Made by a program: the position numbers and the translations under genes. The notes under the pieces are model-generated. The model saw only the letters and a list, made by a program, of their open reading frames with translations, was not told where the DNA came from and did no database searches. Below, piece after piece: positions 34,594-43,480 of a DNA stretch of 64,000 nucleotides. Source of the DNA: Clostridium tertium (GTDB lineage Bacteria > Bacillota > Clostridia > Clostridiales > Clostridiaceae); contig NZ_JAGGJY010000001.1 of the NCBI RefSeq assembly GCF_017873245.1, positions 186,001-250,000 on the forward strand. The letters are read 5' to 3'. The stretch's first letter is position 1; each line of letters begins with the position of its first letter.

Positions 34594-34776
34594 ATGAGTA
34601 TAATAAACAAGAGACAGAGTATAAGAAGATTTAATGAAAAAGAAGTTGAAGTTGAAAAAATAAATAAGATAATTGAAGCAGGAATGTTAGCTCCATCATC
34701 AAAAAATAAGCAGCCATGGAGATTTGTTATATTAGATTTGACAAAAGTAAGATACACTTCAATAAATGGTAATTAA
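34594..34776 (+). pseudogene. Truncated nitroreductase
   Basis: 60 residues that match only the N-terminus of a nitroreductase: NKRQSIRRFNEKEVEVEKI, then GMLAPSSKNKQPWRF, the FMN-binding start of the family. After RFVILDL the sequence becomes unrelated and stops; the family needs about 170-200 residues. The remaining two thirds are absent, and the ABC ATPase gene follows within 15 bases, so this is a deletion remnant. The promoter, operator and ribosome binding site (GGGGGTG) ahead of it remain intact and now feed the downstream genes. Confidence 0.8.
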
Positions 34777-34790
34777 AAAGGAGATTTATT

Positions 34791-35447
34791 ATGAATATAC
34801 TTAGTATAAAAGATGTTTTTTACAATGTGGGTGATTTAGAAATTTTAAAAGGTATATCATTTGATATAGAAAAGGGAGATTGTATATCTATAGTAGGTCA
34901 GTCAGGAAGTGGTAAAAGCACATTGTTAAAATTATGTGCAGATATGATTCCTATAACAAGTGGAAATATTTATTTTAATGGGAAATGCTATACAAGATAT
35001 AATCCAATAGAATTAAGAAAAAAAATAAGTTATTGCTTACAGACACCAGAATTGTTTGGGAAAAGTGTTTGTGAAAATCTAGAATTCCCATTCAAAATAA
35101 GAAAAGAAAAAGTGAATAAACAAAGAATTGTAAAATTATTAGAAAGATTCAATATTGATGAAAGTTTTTTAGAAAAGGATATTATTTCATTATCAGGTGG
35201 GGAAAAACAGAGAATTTCAATAATAAGAAATCTATTATATACACCAGATATTATTTTACTAGATGAGGCAACATCATCATTAGATTTAGAAAATGCAAAG
35301 ATTGTTGAGGAATATGTACAGGAGTTAAATAATTTAGGAGTAACTGTGCTGTGGATTACTCATAGTATGGAGCAAAGTGAAAAAATATTTAATAAAAGAA
35401 TAACTATATCTGAAGGCAAGATAAAATGTATGGAGGTTCTTAGATAA
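34791..35447 (+). CDS. fetA: FetA-like ABC transporter ATPase
   Basis: 218 residues with Walker A GQSGSGKST, a Q-loop in SYCLQTPELFG, signature LSGGEKQR, Walker B IILLDEATSSLD and the switch histidine in WITHSMEQ. The LQTPELFG loop and the immediate partner (UPF0014 permease) identify the FetAB/YbbLM type, linked in E. coli to iron export under peroxide stress. AAAGGAG lies before the ATG. The stop overlaps the next start by one base (TAATG), so the two are translationally coupled. Confidence 0.86.
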   Translation: MNILSIKDVFYNVGDLEILKGISFDIEKGDCISIVGQSGSGKSTLLKLCADMIPITSGNIYFNGKCYTRYNPIELRKKISYCLQTPELFGKSVCENLEFPFKIRKEKVNKQRIVKLLERFNIDESFLEKDIISLSGGEKQRISIIRNLLYTPDIILLDEATSSLDLENAKIVEEYVQELNNLGVTVLWITHSMEQSEKIFNKRITISEGKIKCMEVLR

Positions 35448-36190
35448 TGAATACTATATCATTAATAATAGCTTCAGCTTTAATACTAATACCTATTTTT
35501 ATATCATATAAAGAAGATTTAGGTTTAGAAAAAGAGATAATAGTAAGTATTTTACGAGCGATTATTCAGTTAATAATAGTAGGTTATATTTTAGAAATTA
35601 TTTTTGGGCTAGAAAAGTCTATTTTTATAGTGATATTAGTGTTAATTATGATAATAAATGCAGCTGTTAATATAAAGAAAAGAGGAGAGAATGTTAAATA
35701 TGCTTTAATAATATCATTTTTATCAATTTTGGTTGGTACAACTATTACTATGATGGTTCTCATATTATCGGGAGCTATAAAGTTTACAGCAAATGAAGTT
35801 ATACCAGTAGCTGGAATGGTAGTTAGTAATTCCATGGTGGCTATTGGATTGAGTTATAGAAATTTGAACAATTCATTTAAAGCTAGAAGAACTGAAATTG
35901 AAGTGAAATTATCATTAGGTGCTGATATGAAAGATGCATCTAGTGATGTAATTAAGGAAAGCATTAAAATTTCAATCATACCTACTATTGATTCAGCAAA
36001 GACATTAGGGATTGTATCTCTTCCTGGTATGATGACAGGTTTAATACTAGCAGGTGAATCACCACTTATGGCTATAAAATTTCAAATTATGGTTACTTTT
36101 ATGATTCTTTCATCAGTTTCTATATCAACTATGATGGCAACATATTTAGCATATAAGGGTTTTTATAATAAGAGGAAACAGTTAATATAA
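35447..36190 (+). CDS. fetB: FetB-like permease (UPF0014)
   Basis: 247 residues with seven hydrophobic segments and the UPF0014 signature: IPVAGMVVSNSMVAIGLSYRNL, EVKLSLGADMKDAS in the cytoplasmic coupling loop, and IVSLPGMMTGLILAGESPLMAIKFQI near the end. It forms the membrane channel for the ATPase encoded immediately upstream. Iron or another metal is the expected substrate from the family. The gene lies downstream of the nitroreductase remnant and the palindromic operator. Confidence 0.9.
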   Translation: MNTISLIIASALILIPIFISYKEDLGLEKEIIVSILRAIIQLIIVGYILEIIFGLEKSIFIVILVLIMIINAAVNIKKRGENVKYALIISFLSILVGTTITMMVLILSGAIKFTANEVIPVAGMVVSNSMVAIGLSYRNLNNSFKARRTEIEVKLSLGADMKDASSDVIKESIKISIIPTIDSAKTLGIVSLPGMMTGLILAGESPLMAIKFQIMVTFMILSSVSISTMMATYLAYKGFYNKRKQLI

Positions 36191-36301
36191 ACAATAATTA
36201 TTAAACTATAAATAACCAGAAAAATTAATTAGTTAAGTAGTGGACCAATTTATAAATTGTGATAAAATGAGATAAAAGTAATAAAGCTGGGAGTGGTAAG
36301 T

Positions 36302-38920
36302 ATGACTTTAAATCAAGAACAAGCTTTAGTTGTAAATGAATTAGAAAATAACATTTTGCTTCTTGCTTCAGCTGGCACTGGAAAAACTAATACTTTATCA
36401 AGTAGAATTTCTAATATTATAAAAAGTAATAAAGCAAAAGCTTCAGAAATATTATGTATAACCTTTACTAATAAGGCTTGTGCAGAAATGAGAGAGAGAA
36501 TTGAAAAAGTTGTAGGGGAAGAGGCTAAAGACATTACTATAAGAACCTTTCATAGCTTTTGTTATGATTTAATAAAAAGTGATGCAAAGAAAAGGACAGA
36601 TATATTTACTGATTTTATTGTTTTTGATGAAGAAGACTCTAGAGAAATAATAAAAGAATGTAATTATTACAATTATTCTGTTTTTAAATTACAACAGTTT
36701 ATAGAGCTGACTAAAATAGAAAGAGCAAAACTTGATTTTTATAGTAATAATATTTTAGATGATTATAGTAAAACTATAGCAAATATATTTAAGTATAATG
36801 AAGCTAAGATAAATTCAATTTGTAGTGATAAAGGGATATTAAATAATGAAATGAAGAACTTTTTATTAGAAAAGGGGCATTTCCTAGTTAATTTATATAA
36901 CTCATTACTTTATAGTAATCATGGGTTAGATTTTGCAGATTTAACTTCAAAGGCAAAAGAAATATTAAAGGATGATAAGTTAGTTTTAAGATTAACAGAA
37001 ACTTATAAGTATATAAATATAGATGAAGTTCAAGATACAAGTACGCTAGAGTATTTTATAATTGAAAAGATATTTAAAGAAAATAATATTTTACTATGTG
37101 GAGATATGTTTCAAACTATTTATGGTTGGAGAGGTTCAGAGCCACAAAAAATACTAGAATTTTATAAGAAAGAGTATAATCCAAGTGAAATAGTATTTTC
37201 TAAGAATTACAGATCAACTAAGTTTATAACTAATGGGGCTTTAAGCTTTTTAAAGAATGCTTTTGAATTGCAATATAAATCATTATATAAAAATGAGATA
37301 TCTTCAGAAACAAAAGATAATGGTGAAAAAATAAAGTTAAAGATGTGCAATAATTTAAGAGATGAAGCTAGATTTATATTTAATGAGGTAAAATTATTAA
37401 AAGAAAAGGGGGAAGATATATCAAAGCTTTGTATTTTAAGTAGAGATAATAATTATAATATTAAGTTGAGTAGAGAACTTGGAAGCATAATTGGATATGA
37501 AGGTTCTGATTTTGAGTTTATTTTAGTAGATCAATTTAAATTTTTTAGAAGGCAAGAAATAAAGGATATTATAGCTTTTATGAAGCTTATTTCAAATAAG
37601 TATGATAATGTAAGCTTAAAGAGAATAGTCAAAAGACTTCCAACAGGAATTGGAGAGAAGACATTTCAAGTTATTGAATCAAAAGAATATAAAGAAGTTG
37701 GAATTTCCTTATGTGATTTTATAGATTTAAATGCAAGAAATTATGGAGAAAAATACTCGCTATTAATAAATGAATTTGCGCAAGATAATATAATAGTGTT
37801 TGATGTTGAAAGTACAGGAACAGATGTAACAGAAGATGAAATAATACAAATAGCAGCAATAAAGATAAATAAATATGGAGAAGTTATCGATAGCTTTGAA
37901 AAGTTTTTGAAAAATAAGAAGTCTGTAGAATCATCATTTAAAGTACATGGATTTAGTGATGAATTTTTAAATGAAAAAGGTGAAGATAAGAAAAAAGTAT
38001 TAAAAGAGTTTATAGATTTTTCAAAAGGTGCAGTTATAGTAGGCCATAATGTGCAATATGATATAAATATTTTAAATAGTGAATTATATAGAAATAACTT
38101 AGATGGACCTAAATTTAAAGCTTTTTATGATACATTAGATATATATAGGAGATTTTATACTAGCTTACCTAATTATAAATTAGAGACACTTAGTAAGATA
38201 TTTGAAACAAAAAATAAACCAAGTCATGATGCTATGGATGATATATTAGCTACCAGTGATTTATTAGTAAGAGCAATAAATGAAAATTTAATTCCTACAT
38301 CAATGCAGAGAATAAATTATATGTCTAAGCACTTAAAAGCATTTTCATATATTAGTGATAAACTTAATGAGTTATTTAAGGAAGCTGAACTTAAAAGACC
38401 TCAAGATATAATAGTTGATATTATAAATAAATTTAATATAAAAACATTATATTCGGGAAGAGGTATTGAAGCTATTAAAGAAGGAAGAGAAAAAATAGAA
38501 AGACTTAGGGATTTTTATGTGCTTGTAAGAGATTTAGATGATAATAAAAAAAGCAATAGAGATTTTTTATTAGATATAATTAAATTAACTGGACTTTCAA
38601 ATGGAGAACTTGAAAATCTAATTATAAATAGAACTAATAAAAAAAGAATTCCAATAATAACAGTACATCAATCTAAAGGGTTAGAATTTGATAGTGTATT
38701 TATAGTAGGGCTCCAAGAAAATACATTTCCATCATATATGTCGATAAAATCAAATAACCTAGAAGAAGAAAAAAGAACATTTTATGTTGCATTAACTAGA
38801 GCTAGGAAGCATTTATATTTATTAACTCATTTACATGATGATTATAATAGAAAAAATGAAGTGAGTAGATTTTTAGGATATATAGATAAAGAGCATATAG
38901 AACTAGATAATAATTATTAA
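36302..38920 (+). CDS. UvrD-family helicase with internal DEDDh exonuclease domain
   Basis: 872 residues. Helicase part one has Walker A ASAGTGKT (22-29), ITFTNKACAEM (motif Ia), INIDEVQDTS (motif II), GDMFQTIYGWRG (motif III) and KNYRST (motif IV). A complete DnaQ-like exonuclease domain lies at about residues 495-660: D501 and E503 in FDVEST, H582 to D587 in GHNVQYD, and H642 with D646/D647 in HDAMDD. The helicase then resumes with TVHQSKGLEFDSVFIVG (motif V) and EEEKRTFYVALTRARK (motif VI). It should unwind and also trim 3' ends. GTG 36293 overlaps the GGGAG site, so the ATG at 36302 is used. Confidence 0.9.
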   Translation: MTLNQEQALVVNELENNILLLASAGTGKTNTLSSRISNIIKSNKAKASEILCITFTNKACAEMRERIEKVVGEEAKDITIRTFHSFCYDLIKSDAKKRTDIFTDFIVFDEEDSREIIKECNYYNYSVFKLQQFIELTKIERAKLDFYSNNILDDYSKTIANIFKYNEAKINSICSDKGILNNEMKNFLLEKGHFLVNLYNSLLYSNHGLDFADLTSKAKEILKDDKLVLRLTETYKYINIDEVQDTSTLEYFIIEKIFKENNILLCGDMFQTIYGWRGSEPQKILEFYKKEYNPSEIVFSKNYRSTKFITNGALSFLKNAFELQYKSLYKNEISSETKDNGEKIKLKMCNNLRDEARFIFNEVKLLKEKGEDISKLCILSRDNNYNIKLSRELGSIIGYEGSDFEFILVDQFKFFRRQEIKDIIAFMKLISNKYDNVSLKRIVKRLPTGIGEKTFQVIESKEYKEVGISLCDFIDLNARNYGEKYSLLINEFAQDNIIVFDVESTGTDVTEDEIIQIAAIKINKYGEVIDSFEKFLKNKKSVESSFKVHGFSDEFLNEKGEDKKKVLKEFIDFSKGAVIVGHNVQYDINILNSELYRNNLDGPKFKAFYDTLDIYRRFYTSLPNYKLETLSKIFETKNKPSHDAMDDILATSDLLVRAINENLIPTSMQRINYMSKHLKAFSYISDKLNELFKEAELKRPQDIIVDIINKFNIKTLYSGRGIEAIKEGREKIERLRDFYVLVRDLDDNKKSNRDFLLDIIKLTGLSNGELENLIINRTNKKRIPIITVHQSKGLEFDSVFIVGLQENTFPSYMSIKSNNLEEEKRTFYVALTRARKHLYLLTHLHDDYNRKNEVSRFLGYIDKEHIELDNNY

Positions 38921-39091
38921 AAGATACTTATAGTCATTTTAATTAAGTTATAGTATAATAAAAAATATTATATAAGTTACAATGAAGAAAAAAGCTTTCA
39001 AGTAAGATATAAACTATTTTATAGATTAATAGTTTAATTGATTAGATTATTATTTGAAGCAAATATAGTGATAGCTGTGAGGGATAAAAAT

Positions 39092-39514
39092 ATGAAGTAT
39101 GATTTAAATGTATATGAATTAGGGCAATTATTAAGTAATATTACAAAGGAATATGATACAGAATTGCTTTCTAAAATAAAATTAAGTGGTGGATGGATGA
39201 CTATGACGGGTAAAGTATCAGTAGTATCAGTACCAGAAGATAAAGTAGTTTTAAAAGGAAACAATATAATAACGCTAAATATAAAAGATAATGAATGTGA
39301 AGGAAGCTTAATAAAAATTACAGGAGCTAAAGATAGTAAATTCAATATTGATATAGCACCAACTAAATATAAGGAATTTGGAGCTACTGGATTAAATTTA
39401 AATAAAGTGAAAATAAACGAAAATGAATGTAAGCTTAGAATTGGTGAGGATATGATTTTCACTATTAGAAATGCTTCAGTTAAAAATATATCAAATATAA
39501 TCGATAATATGTAA
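39092..39514 (+). CDS. Hypothetical protein, beta-rich
   Basis: 140 residues, not recognised. After a short helical start (MKYDLNVYELGQLLSNITKEYD) the protein alternates charged and hydrophobic residues as in a beta sandwich or barrel (GKVSVVSVPEDKVVLKGNNIITLNI, KVKINENECKLRIGEDMIFTI). No signal peptide or membrane segment is present. The longer in-frame start at 39038 has no ribosome binding site; the ATG at 39092 follows GAGGGA and is used. A hairpin with a T-run follows. Confidence 0.65.
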   Translation: MKYDLNVYELGQLLSNITKEYDTELLSKIKLSGGWMTMTGKVSVVSVPEDKVVLKGNNIITLNIKDNECEGSLIKITGAKDSKFNIDIAPTKYKEFGATGLNLNKVKINENECKLRIGEDMIFTIRNASVKNISNIIDNM

Positions 39515-39519
39515 ATTTT

Positions 39520-39548
39520 AAGGGAAAATCTATATGGTTTTTCCTTTT
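39520..39548 (+). terminator. Terminator
   Basis: A stem AAGGGAAAA with TTTTTCCTT (one wobble pair) and a T-run ending near 39552. Confidence 0.75.
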
Positions 39549-39698
39549 TTATTTTATAGATAATTATTTTGTTACGTTTAATTGACTATTGATTATTGAC
39601 ATTAAAAATAAAAATTTAAAAAGGAAATAAACTATATGGACATGCCATTATGAGAATTGTATAATATATAAAGTTAAATATAGAAGAAGGTAATTTAA

Positions 39699-40463
39699 AT
39701 GGAAATAAATAATATACTTCAAGTAGCAGCTTATGCAGGCAAAATAATGTTAGAAAGTGGAGCAGAAGCTTATAGAGTAGAGGAAACTATGAATAGAATT
39801 TGCAATTCATTAGGAATAGAAGTAGCAAATAGCTATGCCACTCCAACTGTAATTATAGCATCTGCTTCATATCAAGGTGAAATAAAATCACTTGTAGTAA
39901 GAATTTCAAGTAGATCAGTAGATTTGCAAAGAATTCATAAGGTAAATGATTTAGCTAGAAATATAGTGAAAAATAAATTAACAGTAGAAGAGTTAAACGA
40001 TAATTTAAAAGAAATAGAAGAAGAAAGAAGATATTCAAATACAATAACTATATTTTTTTCAGCAGTAGGTGCCTTTGGATTTGTTTTTTTATTTGGAGGA
40101 TCTTTAAGAGACGCAATTGCAGCATTTTTAATAGGAATAGTAGTTAAGTATTTTTCAATAAAAGGCGAGAATATAGGATTAAATTCATTTTTTAATACTA
40201 GTATTTGTGCAGGGATTTTAGCCTTTTTAGCAATTATATCTATAAAGATTGGACTAGCTTTTGATATGGATAAAGTTATAATTGGTTCAATAATGCTTTT
40301 AGTTCCAGGTCTTGCAATTACAAATGCAATAAGAGATACAGTTGCAGGTGATTTAGTATCTGGGCTTGCAAGGGGAGCAGAAGCATTTTTAACAGCTATA
40401 GCAGTTGCTGTTGGAACAGGTGTAGTTTTAAGTTTTTGGATTGGATCATTTGGAGGAATATAA
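39699..40463 (+). CDS. Threonine/serine exporter, N-terminal component (ThrE family)
   Basis: 254 residues. The N-terminal soluble part carries the ThrE signature: AGKIMLESGAEAYRVEETMNRIC, ATPTVIIAS, and RSVDLQRIHKVNDLAR. About five membrane segments follow, ending in GLARGAEAFLTAIAVAVGTG. In the split form of this family two subunits are encoded by adjacent genes, and the second follows here three bases after the stop. The pair probably exports amino acids or related small acids; threonine/serine is by family name only. Confidence 0.9.
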   Translation: MEINNILQVAAYAGKIMLESGAEAYRVEETMNRICNSLGIEVANSYATPTVIIASASYQGEIKSLVVRISSRSVDLQRIHKVNDLARNIVKNKLTVEELNDNLKEIEEERRYSNTITIFFSAVGAFGFVFLFGGSLRDAIAAFLIGIVVKYFSIKGENIGLNSFFNTSICAGILAFLAIISIKIGLAFDMDKVIIGSIMLLVPGLAITNAIRDTVAGDLVSGLARGAEAFLTAIAVAVGTGVVLSFWIGSFGGI

Positions 40464-40465
40464 AT

Positions 40466-40936
40466 ATGATTATTGAAGTTCTATCAGCATTTATAGCATC
40501 ATTTGCATTTGGAATAGTTTTTAATATTAAAGGTAAAAACTTATTTTTTTCAGCTTTATGTGGTGCATTAGGATGGTTTATATATAAATTTTCGTTAAGG
40601 ATTGGAAGCTCTGACACAACAGCTTTATTTCTTGCTTCTGTTGGTTTAAGCGTATATTCAGAAGTTTTTGCAAGGATATTAAAAACTCCAGTAACTACAT
40701 TTGTAATAACTGCTTTAATACCTTTAGTTCCAGGTGGAGGAATGTATTATACAATGGTTGAAGCAATTACAGGAGATGTTATGAAGTCATTAGAAATAGG
40801 AATAAATACATTAGCTTCTGCAGGGGTACTAGCACTTGGCATAATATTAGTTTCAACAATAACTAAGACTTTAATAAAATATAATTCAAGTAAAAAAATA
40901 AAAAGTGAAAGCAAATGTAACTCTTTGAATAGTTAA
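40466..40936 (+). CDS. Threonine/serine exporter, second component (ThrE_2 type)
   Basis: 156 residues with about five membrane segments. SAFIASFAFGIVFNIKGKNL at the start and TALIPLVPGGGMYYTMVEAITGD in the middle are diagnostic of the small second half of ThrE exporters. A TTG at 40436 would overlap the previous gene; the ATG at 40466 is well placed behind GGAGGAA and is chosen. The short basic C-terminus (SSKKIKSESK) faces the cytoplasm. It is co-transcribed with the previous gene and followed by a terminator. Confidence 0.88.
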   Translation: MIIEVLSAFIASFAFGIVFNIKGKNLFFSALCGALGWFIYKFSLRIGSSDTTALFLASVGLSVYSEVFARILKTPVTTFVITALIPLVPGGGMYYTMVEAITGDVMKSLEIGINTLASAGVLALGIILVSTITKTLIKYNSSKKIKSESKCNSLNS

Positions 40937-41011
40937 TGAATAAAACCTAGAAAAATACAGATAATATTATCATAGTCAGAAGTTATATTTTTAATTTGAC
41001 TATGACTATGG

Positions 41012-41042
41012 GGCGTTGCAGGACAAAATGTAACGCCTTTTG
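41012..41042 (+). terminator. Terminator after ThrE pair
   Basis: GGCGTTGCA (41012-41020) pairs with TGTAACGCC (one mismatch or wobble), followed by TTTTGACTTTTT. Confidence 0.82.
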
Positions 41043-41110
41043 ACTTTTTCTCAATAAAAACATATAATAATTATTAGCAAGAATGTATGTTTGTAGGGAG
41101 GAATAAAAAT

Positions 41111-42037
41111 TTGACTAAAGAAAAAGACCTAAAGAAATCTTTTGAGAAAACTATGAAAAAACATAAAGGCAATAAAAAAGCACAATTTATAACTATTATT
41201 GTATTTGGTATAATTGCTGTAATATCTTTATATTTTGGAAAAGATTTAAAAGATTCCAATATAGGAACTCCAAGTGGTAAATTAGAAATATCATATTTAG
41301 ATGTTGGACAAGGTGATTCAGCTTATATTAAGGTAAATGATTTTGATATTTTAGTAGATGCTGGTCCAAGAAGTGATGCAGATAAATTAATGAAACAATT
41401 AGAAGAAAAAAATATAGATGATTTTGAAATTGTTATTGCGACTCATCCACATGAAGATCATATTGGTGGAATGGTGAAAGTTTTTGAAAAGTATGATGTT
41501 GAAAGTTTTTATATGCCAAAAGTTACACATACAACAAAAACTTTTGAAAATATGATAAATGCAGTGAGTAAAGAAGGCTTAAAAGCTAAAGTAATAAAAG
41601 AAGGTACAAGTTTTGACTTAGGAAATGGAGCAAAGATAGAAGTTTATTCTCCAATTTATGAATCATATGAAGAATTTAATGATTATTCACCTATAATGAA
41701 ATTAACCTTTGGAAATACTAGTTATATGTTCACAGGTGATGCAGAAGCTCATGCAGAGCAAGAAGTTGTAGCTAAATATCCTAAAAATTTAGATGCTGAT
41801 GTATTAAAATTTGGTCACCATGGCTCCAGTACATCATCAACTAAGGAATTTGTCAAGGCAGTTTCACCAGAGTATGGAGTAATTAGTTGCGGTGTAGATA
41901 ATAAATATGGACATCCACATAGAGAAACATTACAAACTATAGATACTCAAGGAATAAAAGCTTATAGAACAGATAAGCAAGGGCAAATAACAATTATGTC
42001 TGATGGAAACACTATTAGTATAAGAACTGAAAAATAG
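41111..42037 (+). CDS. ComEC-like metallo-beta-lactamase, membrane-anchored
   Basis: 308 residues: a basic N-terminus, one membrane anchor (about 25-43), then a metallo-beta-lactamase fold outside the membrane. SYLDVGQGDSAYI is the ComEC/Rec2-type start, and the metal site is H112-x-H114-x-D116-H117 in THPHEDHIGG, with further ligands in MFTGDAEA and KFGHHGSSTSS. The KYGHPHRETL motif matches the family. ComEC homologues of this single-domain form may degrade nucleic acid outside the cell. An ATG at 41087 precedes the GGGAGG site, so TTG 41111, eight bases after the site, is used. Confidence 0.88.
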   Translation: MTKEKDLKKSFEKTMKKHKGNKKAQFITIIVFGIIAVISLYFGKDLKDSNIGTPSGKLEISYLDVGQGDSAYIKVNDFDILVDAGPRSDADKLMKQLEEKNIDDFEIVIATHPHEDHIGGMVKVFEKYDVESFYMPKVTHTTKTFENMINAVSKEGLKAKVIKEGTSFDLGNGAKIEVYSPIYESYEEFNDYSPIMKLTFGNTSYMFTGDAEAHAEQEVVAKYPKNLDADVLKFGHHGSSTSSTKEFVKAVSPEYGVISCGVDNKYGHPHRETLQTIDTQGIKAYRTDKQGQITIMSDGNTISIRTEK

Positions 42038-42040
42038 CAC

Positions 42041-42080
42041 AAAGAGATATGAATTAAATTAATTCATATCTCTTTTTTTA
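42041..42080. terminator. Bidirectional terminator
   Basis: A perfect 15-bp stem AAAGAGATATGAATT (42041-42055) with 42061-42075 and T7 behind. It lies between the convergent metallo-beta-lactamase and symporter genes. Confidence 0.92.
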
Positions 42081-43280
42081 TTCTGTAACAGTAAAATCGC
42101 TTAAATTTTCATTTGAAGTTTCCTTATACTTTAAAAGCTTGTCAACTAATATAGCTATTGCTCCATCACCAGTAACATTAGTTGCAGTTCCGAAGCTATC
42201 TTGAGCAGCATGAAGTGCAATCATAATTGGCTTTTCAAGTGTTCCAAAGCCAAGCATTGATTCTAAAATTCCTAATGCAGCCATAACTCCACCACCAGGA
42301 ACACCAGGAGCTGCAACCATAGTCACTCCAAGCATAAATATAAATGGTAGCATTAATGAAAATGTAGGTACTCTACCAGTCATATACATTACAGCCATAG
42401 ATGTTAATACAAGAGTTATAGTATCTCCTGCTAAATGTATAGTAGCAGCTAGAGGAATAACGAAATCAGCTACTTCCTCACTAACATCATTATTATTTAC
42501 ACAGTCTATTGTTACAGGAATCGTAGCAGAAGATGATTGAGTTCCAGCTGCTGTTAAATAAGCAGGTAGCATATTTTTAAGAAGCTTTAATGGATTTTCT
42601 TTTTTTATACTACTAGCAAATGAATATTGAATTAGAATATAAATTGCTTGAAGAGCAAATAAAATTATATAAACTAAAGCAAAGCTTTTTAATGTACTAA
42701 AAATTTCACCACTAAAACTAAGCTTAGAAAATATTGCACCAACATAAATAGGAACTATAGGTATAAGCACTTTAGAAATAATCTTAGTTACTATTGAACT
42801 AAATTCATTAAATATATTTAATATGCTACTATTTTTTATTTTTGATAAGCTTATTCCCATAATAAAAGAAAAAACTAGTGCTGACATTACAGTCATTATA
42901 GGTGGAATATCAATACTAAAAAATGTAGTTATTTGATTACTTGATTCTATAACTAAAGAATTTGATTTTAAAAATTTAGGCAATAAATATGAGCCTGCGG
43001 AAAATGCTAAAAAACCAGAGCAAAGAGTAGAAATATACGCTACTATGGTTGTAATTAATAAGCCTTTTCCTGATTTATTTCCAAGTGATGCAATTCCAGG
43101 AACAATGAATCCAATCATAATTAATGGAATAATAAAAGATAAAAAGCTTCCAAATAATTCACTAAATGTTGCTAAAAGCCTAATTGGAAAATCTAAATTA
43201 AGACTTTTGCATATTATCCCCAAAGTTATACCAAGTACTAGTGCTATAAATATTTTTAAAATTAAAGATGTATTTTTCAC
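42078..43280 (-). CDS. Dicarboxylate/amino acid:cation symporter (DAACS family)
   Basis: 400 residues with about eight membrane segments and the two re-entrant loop motifs of the glutamate-transporter fold: AAGTQSSSATIPVTI (serine-rich tip of hairpin 1) and the Asp-rich TATNVTGDGAIAILVDK near the end, with VVPLAATIHLAGD-like packing before it. It brings in glutamate, serine, threonine or C4 acids with Na+ or H+. The longer in-frame ATG has no ribosome binding site; GTG 43280, seven bases behind AAAGGGGG, is preferred. Monocistronic. Confidence 0.92.
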   Translation of the reverse strand: MKNTSLILKIFIALVLGITLGIICKSLNLDFPIRLLATFSELFGSFLSFIIPLIMIGFIVPGIASLGNKSGKGLLITTIVAYISTLCSGFLAFSAGSYLLPKFLKSNSLVIESSNQITTFFSIDIPPIMTVMSALVFSFIMGISLSKIKNSSILNIFNEFSSIVTKIISKVLIPIVPIYVGAIFSKLSFSGEIFSTLKSFALVYIILFALQAIYILIQYSFASSIKKENPLKLLKNMLPAYLTAAGTQSSSATIPVTIDCVNNNDVSEEVADFVIPLAATIHLAGDTITLVLTSMAVMYMTGRVPTFSLMLPFIFMLGVTMVAAPGVPGGGVMAALGILESMLGFGTLEKPIMIALHAAQDSFGTATNVTGDGAIAILVDKLLKYKETSNENLSDFTVTE

Positions 43281-43480
43281 GGTAAAGCCCCCTTTAATAA
43301 ATGTATCTCTATGAAGTACATCTGTATATGAATTAACTACATAATACAACTTGAATGACTTAAAGTCAAGAAAAAATATTAATGATATCTATAAATGTAT
43401 TAATATTTTCAAATGGGAAAACCTAAATAAATATAATGTATTTAATGGAAAATGCAATATTATTTAGGAGGGACAAAGCT

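Noticed and set aside
40973..41004. CATAGTCA / TGACTATG inverted repeat after the ThrE pair
   Set aside because: A short 8-bp repeat with a 16-base gap just ahead of a clear terminator; it may only extend that structure and gives no separate signal.
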